From the NCBI GenBank assembly GCA_037957365.1, contig JARHVA010000122.1, positions 5,772,001-5,836,000 of the forward strand: a stretch of 64,000 bases of DNA, written 5' to 3'. The stretch is from Torreya grandis. Lineage: Eukaryota > Streptophyta > Pinopsida > Cupressales > Taxaceae. This document shows positions 60,198-64,000 of the stretch, in pieces. The translations under genes were made by a program, and so were the position numbers. Every line of letters begins with the position of its first letter. Within the stretch, counting starts at the first letter, position 1. A model generated the notes under the pieces. That model ran no database searches and had not been told where the DNA came from. It was given only the letters and a program-made list of their open reading frames with translations.

Positions 60198-60585
60198 TGT
60201 CTTCAGCCCAACAACTCCTTCAGGTAATCATTTTGTCTTTTCTTTCCTTTCTAATTTCTTTGTCACTTCTGTATTCTGGCATTCTGTATTTTCTTGATCT
60301 TTTATCTGTCTGTTAATAGTGGGTTGACCTCCCTTAAGGAAGTTCTCATACTTCTGGGAACAAGCTTTTGCTTGGCAACCCACTGCCTATCCATCTAACA
60401 TTTTCTTGTCCAAGTTTCCTTTTTTCTTGCAGGTGTCATTCCTCCACAGCCAAAGATGAGTGCTCACAAGCGTCTGGATTACGGTGCGCGATCTTTATCC
60501 AGGTACTTCACAAGCCTTGTCCATCACTTCTTTAGTTTCTTCTCTCTCTTAAATCTGAAAAGCGAATTAGCGATAGAAACATTTC

Positions 60586-60603
60586 TGGCACGCCCGGTGG
60601 GAC
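60586..60603 (+). promoter_or_regulatory. RE-5 primer-binding site
   Basis: tggcacgcccggtgggac, 4 bases after the LTR end, with CpGs intact; equivalent to the RE-3 site. Confidence 0.85.
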
Positions 60604-60959
60604 CCTAGGTTCCTCCTGGGTTCCTTTTCTTCTTCATTCATTTAGGAGCATTAGGTTCTTACCTTTTCTCCTCCTTCTTTTCTTCTCAATGACACTATAA
60701 GCAGGACTAAAACAAATCTTTCTTCCTTGCATTCTAGACTAGTCTAAACATCATACTCTCAACCCTTTCTCAAACTTGTCTTCATAACAAACATCACATT
60801 TCGACTTGGGCATTAAAACACTTTGCATTCATCTCTGCTTGTGCTTGCATCTTCTTAGTCCACATCTAGTAACTTAGACGCATATTGAATAAATCGTAGA
60901 CACTTGATGTTACACTACCGAACCACATGCACTAAAACGAACATAAAACTTACTTGAGA

Positions 60960-61170
60960 CAAGGCCCGACTGGGATTTCATCCCCCAGCGGATACCTTAC
61001 CCGTCCCGGTGACCCTACTTGGATTTCATCACCAAGGGGGAAGCCCACTCCGTTCTCTGGCGGAGGATAAACTCTAGGCGAGGTATATCTTGGCTAAGCG
61101 AGACCAGCTAACCACTGGAATTGTGAAGTAAGGGGAGCTTGCTCCTTAGCACCAGGCCACGTACCAGACC
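60960..61170 (+). ncRNA. RE-5 leader stem-loops
   Basis: Three hairpins in 100 nt: ctggg-atttcatcc-cccag (60970-60988), cttgg-atttcatca-ccaag (61018-61036) and ctccg-ttctctgg-cggag (61048-61065). The first two share the loop atttcatc. Counterparts exist in RE-3 (all three) and RE-6 (the last two). They lie between the primer site and gag, where packaging or dimerisation signals are found in retroelements; that function is an inference. Confidence 0.65.
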
Positions 61171-61435
61171 CTAACACAGACTTTGAGCACCTAAACAAGA
61201 CCCGAAACCAGCTCTAGACTGCTTCTTCTAGGACCTTCTCGATAGCCAATCTCCCCAAACATTCATCTAAGGCATAAGCCACAAATTCTAAAGTTAATTC
61301 CTAGGATTTATCGCTTAGGCTTGTCTGTCTTTCTCTGTTTTCCTCTTCTCATTTGTTTGTTTGAGTGAGTGAGGACGCTTTCTTCTTTGTTTTTCCAAGA
61401 ATCTTCAAACCTTTTGGTTCTCTGGAAAACACAGT

Positions 61436-61590
61436 CACCGACATCGGTTCTGCCATCGATGTTGGCTTTCCCCTGTTACCGGCATCGGTTCTGACACCGA
61501 CGTCGGCTTTCCTGTCTTACCGGCATCGGTTATCTGACCGACGTCGGCCATATTTCCTACTGACATCGGTTTTTAAACTGACGTCGGTCT
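61436..61590. repeat. ccgacgtcgg palindrome cluster 3 (leader)
   Basis: Eight units about 20 bp apart, alternating forms such as caccgacatcggtt, taccggcatcggtt, caccgacgtcggct and actgacgtcggtc. It ends 115 bp before the gag ATG. Confidence 0.85.
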
Positions 61591-61706
61591 CTATCACTGT
61601 CCTTTTTTTTTAAAACCAGCAGCCTAAAACCTATCCCTTCTCTGTCAAAGACTCCATCCTAGTTTTCTGAAACTGAGCAACACAGTTCCTGAAACCTGAA
61701 CCTTCT

Positions 61707-62420
61707 TTGCCTTGCATGGTTTTGACTCGTAGCCAAGCCAAGGCTCTTGTCAACCACGCCAGCCGTCAACCACTTCCGTCCACCCCGTCTGTGACCAAGC
61801 CTACAATAGAGTTCAACTCGGAGACCGAAAGAACTCCTACCCGTCCAACCCCGCCGCAGACTCCTATTGTCCAAGAAGGGGACCAAGACTTCAAACGATT
61901 CTTGGACCTCAACGTCAAGGCCTTGTAACACTATCTCGCGCACAACTGAACGTGAGACTCCTTGGGCAATCCAATCTACGGAATTCCAACCTCCCTTGCC
62001 GTGACTACGGCTGTATCGACAACATCCATAGTTCAACCTTCAGACACTCGAGCCATCACTTTGACCACTGACCAGACTTTGACCAATCCTCCAGGTGTGG
62101 CCGGATCTCCCTCTGTCATTGGGCCCACTTCCACCGGGGTTCTGGCCCCCTGTCAACCCCAACCCGCTCAACCGCTATCCACTCCTTTTTAAAACCTTGT
62201 CGTCTCTATTCCACCTACCCTGGCCCCTATCAACACCAGGGTGGCTTCTTACCCCTTGGCCCCTGTTACCACAGTCCAACCTCTCATGGTAACAATGGGC
62301 CCAGCTATGTCTTCTACCCAACCACCTTTAGCCTCCACCTCTGCCCCTGCAATTAGTCATCCGTACATTGTACAACCAACTATGTCGCACGCCTCCTCTA
62401 GCCTCTTCCAAGCGCCCTAA
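61707..62420 (+). pseudogene. RE-5 gag N-terminal part, with five stops
   Basis: The ATG at 61707 (or at 61716, VLTRSQAKAL) opens a frame that aligns with the RE-3 gag start (FKRFLDLNVKAL against FTTFLDNNLVAL). The frame is kept all the way into the open gag but meets stops at 61926 (CAA to TAA by comparison with RE-3), 61947, 61953, 62190 and 62418. The sequence is Pro/Thr/Ser-rich, like a disordered region. Either this copy is dead, or translation begins downstream at 62469. Confidence 0.7.
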
Positions 62421-64000
62421 AACTTAGGGGGCGCGCAACCCGTCAATCCGTCGGCAGACATCATCAAAATGCTGATGGACAAGATGACTAGTCTTGAGAC
62501 CTCTGTTTCTGACTCGCGCAACGCTCTCTCATACGAGCAGATCTGCAACGAGCCCATTCATCCTTCTGTCCCAATCAGACCATATCCTAGCCAGTGGGAG
62601 CTTCTGAAGTTTTCTCGCTTTCAAAACAAGGAAGACCCACAACAACACTTGCAGGCATTCAAACATGCCTGCTACCTCATTGGCCATGACGATGCGTTAC
62701 TCTTACGCACGTTTCCTATGTCTCTCTCGGGTGCTGTGCTTGACTGGTACAGCTCCCTTCCTAGCCATTCTCTCTTCTCATTCACACAATTGGCTCAGCT
62801 CTTCCTCGATCACTTTTCCATCAACATAACCAAGAAGGTCTCAATCACGGACCTCTATTCTATTCGGCAATTCGAGGACGAGTCCATAGCTAACTTCGTT
62901 GCTCAATGGAGAGGCCTTATCAATCAACTCTCCTTTTCCTTACCCCAAGCTGAGCTTATTGAAATCTTTTCCCAAGCCTGTGCCAGACATATCTCTTCCA
63001 CCCTGAGGGTTCAAACCTTCCGCACTTTTGATGAGGCCTTCACGATGGCCCGCAAACTTGAGTTGTGTGCCATCGAGGAGAATAAAGTCAAGTTGCGGAG
63101 TAAGAATCCCAGCGCTAAGACCAATGACTCTTCTTCTGCTAAGCCATCATCATCCAATTCTAAATCCAAGGCTTCAGCTAATGTTGTGGTTGTCAGACCT
63201 TCATCTTCTTCGACCAATCAGCCTGAGCCATGTACATCTCAGAGCGCTACTCACCAATTCCAGCAAAGATATGTGCAACGACAATATACTCCTCTCGGAG
63301 AATCATATGCATCTGTGCTGGAAAAGCTTGTTAAACAGGGAGTCCTCAATCTCCCTCAAGCCCGACCTCCTCCACAATTTGATCCCTCATGCGCCATCCC
63401 CGCGTGGTATAGGGAGCAAGACTTCTGCAGCTTCCACCGTGTTAAGGGCCATGACACGGAAAATTGCAATACTTTTAAGAACATAATCCAAGACATGCTT
63501 GAAAAGGGGGATCTCATCTTAGACAATCCAAATGCACCTCCTAATCAGGCCATTGACATCTTCAAACAACCTTTCCCCAATCATCCACCAACTCAGAACA
63601 ATGTCCAGACCTTAATTGACAACAATCATGAACACAATATTCGAACAGTCAATACGGTCTCTCCTTTAATCCCCAATCAACCTCAAGAGGTCAGTCCATC
63701 CATCAGTCCATCACATGTGGACGAACCTCTTTCCCCAGCTAGTTCTCCATTGACCTCTCTCATCTTGGAGGACGCCTCGGCCTTACCAGCACCATCGGTC
63801 TCGCCGTCCTCCTTTCTACGGCCTATGGAGGACCCGACCCTTCCTAATCCTCAGCCGCAAGTGGAGGGCACCGTCATCCCTGCCCTTTACCCGCTTGAGG
63901 AGCCTCGCTCCCCGGTTTCTTCTCCACCCAGGGAAGAACCTGTCTCCCCTTCGTCTTCATCTAAATCTGTCATGACTTCACCACACCATGCGTCTAAGAC
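62421..64000 (+). CDS. gag: RE-5 gag, open to the window edge
   Basis: An uninterrupted frame of 526 codons, in phase with the ATG at 61707; the first internal ATG is at 62469 (MLMDKMTSLETSVSDSRNAL). It forms the capsid/nucleocapsid protein of the virus-like particle. The core has ICNEPIHPSVPIRPYPSQWE, QHLQAFKHACYLIG, LSGAVLDWYSSLP, LFLDHFSINITKK, then QFEDESIANFVAQWRGLINQ. A basic Ser/Lys stretch follows (about 63100-63190), then a zinc knuckle C-x2-H-x4-G-H-x4-C at 63426-63467 (FCSFHRVKGHDTENC) typical of Tat-type gags. The remainder is a Pro/Ser-rich linker with no stop before 64000. RE-3 has all these parts in broken form. The frames at 63028-63486 (plus) and 63011-63217 (minus) are shadows of this gene. 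Confidence 0.9.

Larger units (their letters stand above)
59169..60581 (+). repeat. RE-5 LTR (5' LTR of RE-5, also 3' LTR of the upstream fragment)
   Basis: Begins tgtagacaccgc (RE-3 sense LTR: tgtagacacta) and ends gatagaaaca (RE-3: gagtgaaaca), 1413 bp. Two clusters of palindromic ccgacgtcgg-like words lie at 59491-59543 and 60102-60197. All listed frames inside (59311-59680 and 60011-60316 plus, 59344-59565 minus) are chance frames favoured by high GC. Confidence 0.8.
60582..64000 (+). mobile_element. RE-5: Tat-type Ty3/gypsy retrotransposon, internal part, runs off the window
   Basis: Primer site, 1.1-kb leader and gag follow the LTR in order. Homology to RE-3 gag is clear along the length. 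GC content and CpG use are far above the rest of the window, which suggests a recent insertion or an element that has escaped decay so far. Protease and polymerase are expected beyond the right edge. Confidence 0.85.

Noticed and set aside
63028..63486. 152-codon frame at the right end
   Set aside because: It is out of phase with the gag frame that runs open from 62421 to 64000 and has the zinc knuckle.

Overview
The window looks like intergenic DNA from a plant with a large, repeat-rich nuclear genome. I see no host gene, tRNA, rRNA, CRISPR array or bacterial-style operon. The evidence for a plant is several Ty3/gypsy LTR retrotransposons of the Tat/Ogre type, including one with the dual RNase H arrangement of that lineage. 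Other evidence is nested insertions with 5-bp target duplications and heavy C-to-T/G-to-A decay. The species cannot be named; a conifer or a large-genome angiosperm would both fit. Most listed open frames are short chance frames or fragments of decayed retrotransposon proteins.

Layout (element names are mine). 1-7379: AT-rich DNA containing a decayed tandem array of roughly 355-bp units (about 3.93-6.31 kb). RE-1 (7380-12353, + strand): LTR element with an initiator-Met-type primer site and only gag-like remnants inside. 12354-16419: old DNA with a Tat-like protease remnant near 13.6-14.4 kb. RE-2 (16420-25222, - strand, duplication ctaca): 2.5-kb LTRs around a gag-protease-only interior. 25228-28884: a very old plus-strand element (RE-6) with leader and gag remnants. 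RE-3 (28885-53075, - strand, imperfect duplication ctgat/ctaat): Tat/Ogre-type element with gag, protease, reverse transcriptase, RNase H, second RNase H and integrase, all broken by stops. RE-3 was split by RE-4 (33007-42853, - strand, duplication caagg), a sister of RE-2 with 3.2-kb LTRs that is also gag-protease only. 53081-58925: old AT-rich DNA. 58926-64000: abrupt switch to GC-rich, CpG-rich DNA. This part holds the 3' tail of one Tat-type element, one LTR, then the primer site, leader and gag of RE-5 (+ strand), which runs off the window. RE-5 is a younger relative of RE-3.

How the parts relate: RE-2 and RE-4 encode capsid/protease proteins but no polymerase or integrase, so they would depend on an autonomous Tat-like partner. 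RE-3 and RE-5 represent such autonomous elements, although their primer sites and LTRs differ from those of RE-2/RE-4, so they are not necessarily the partner. LTR divergence counted by eye fits the nesting order (RE-3 oldest, then RE-4, then RE-2). The most interesting structure is a set of stem-loops in the RNA leader shared by RE-3, RE-5 and RE-6, with compensatory stem changes. Next are the short palindromic or minisatellite arrays that each LTR family carries.
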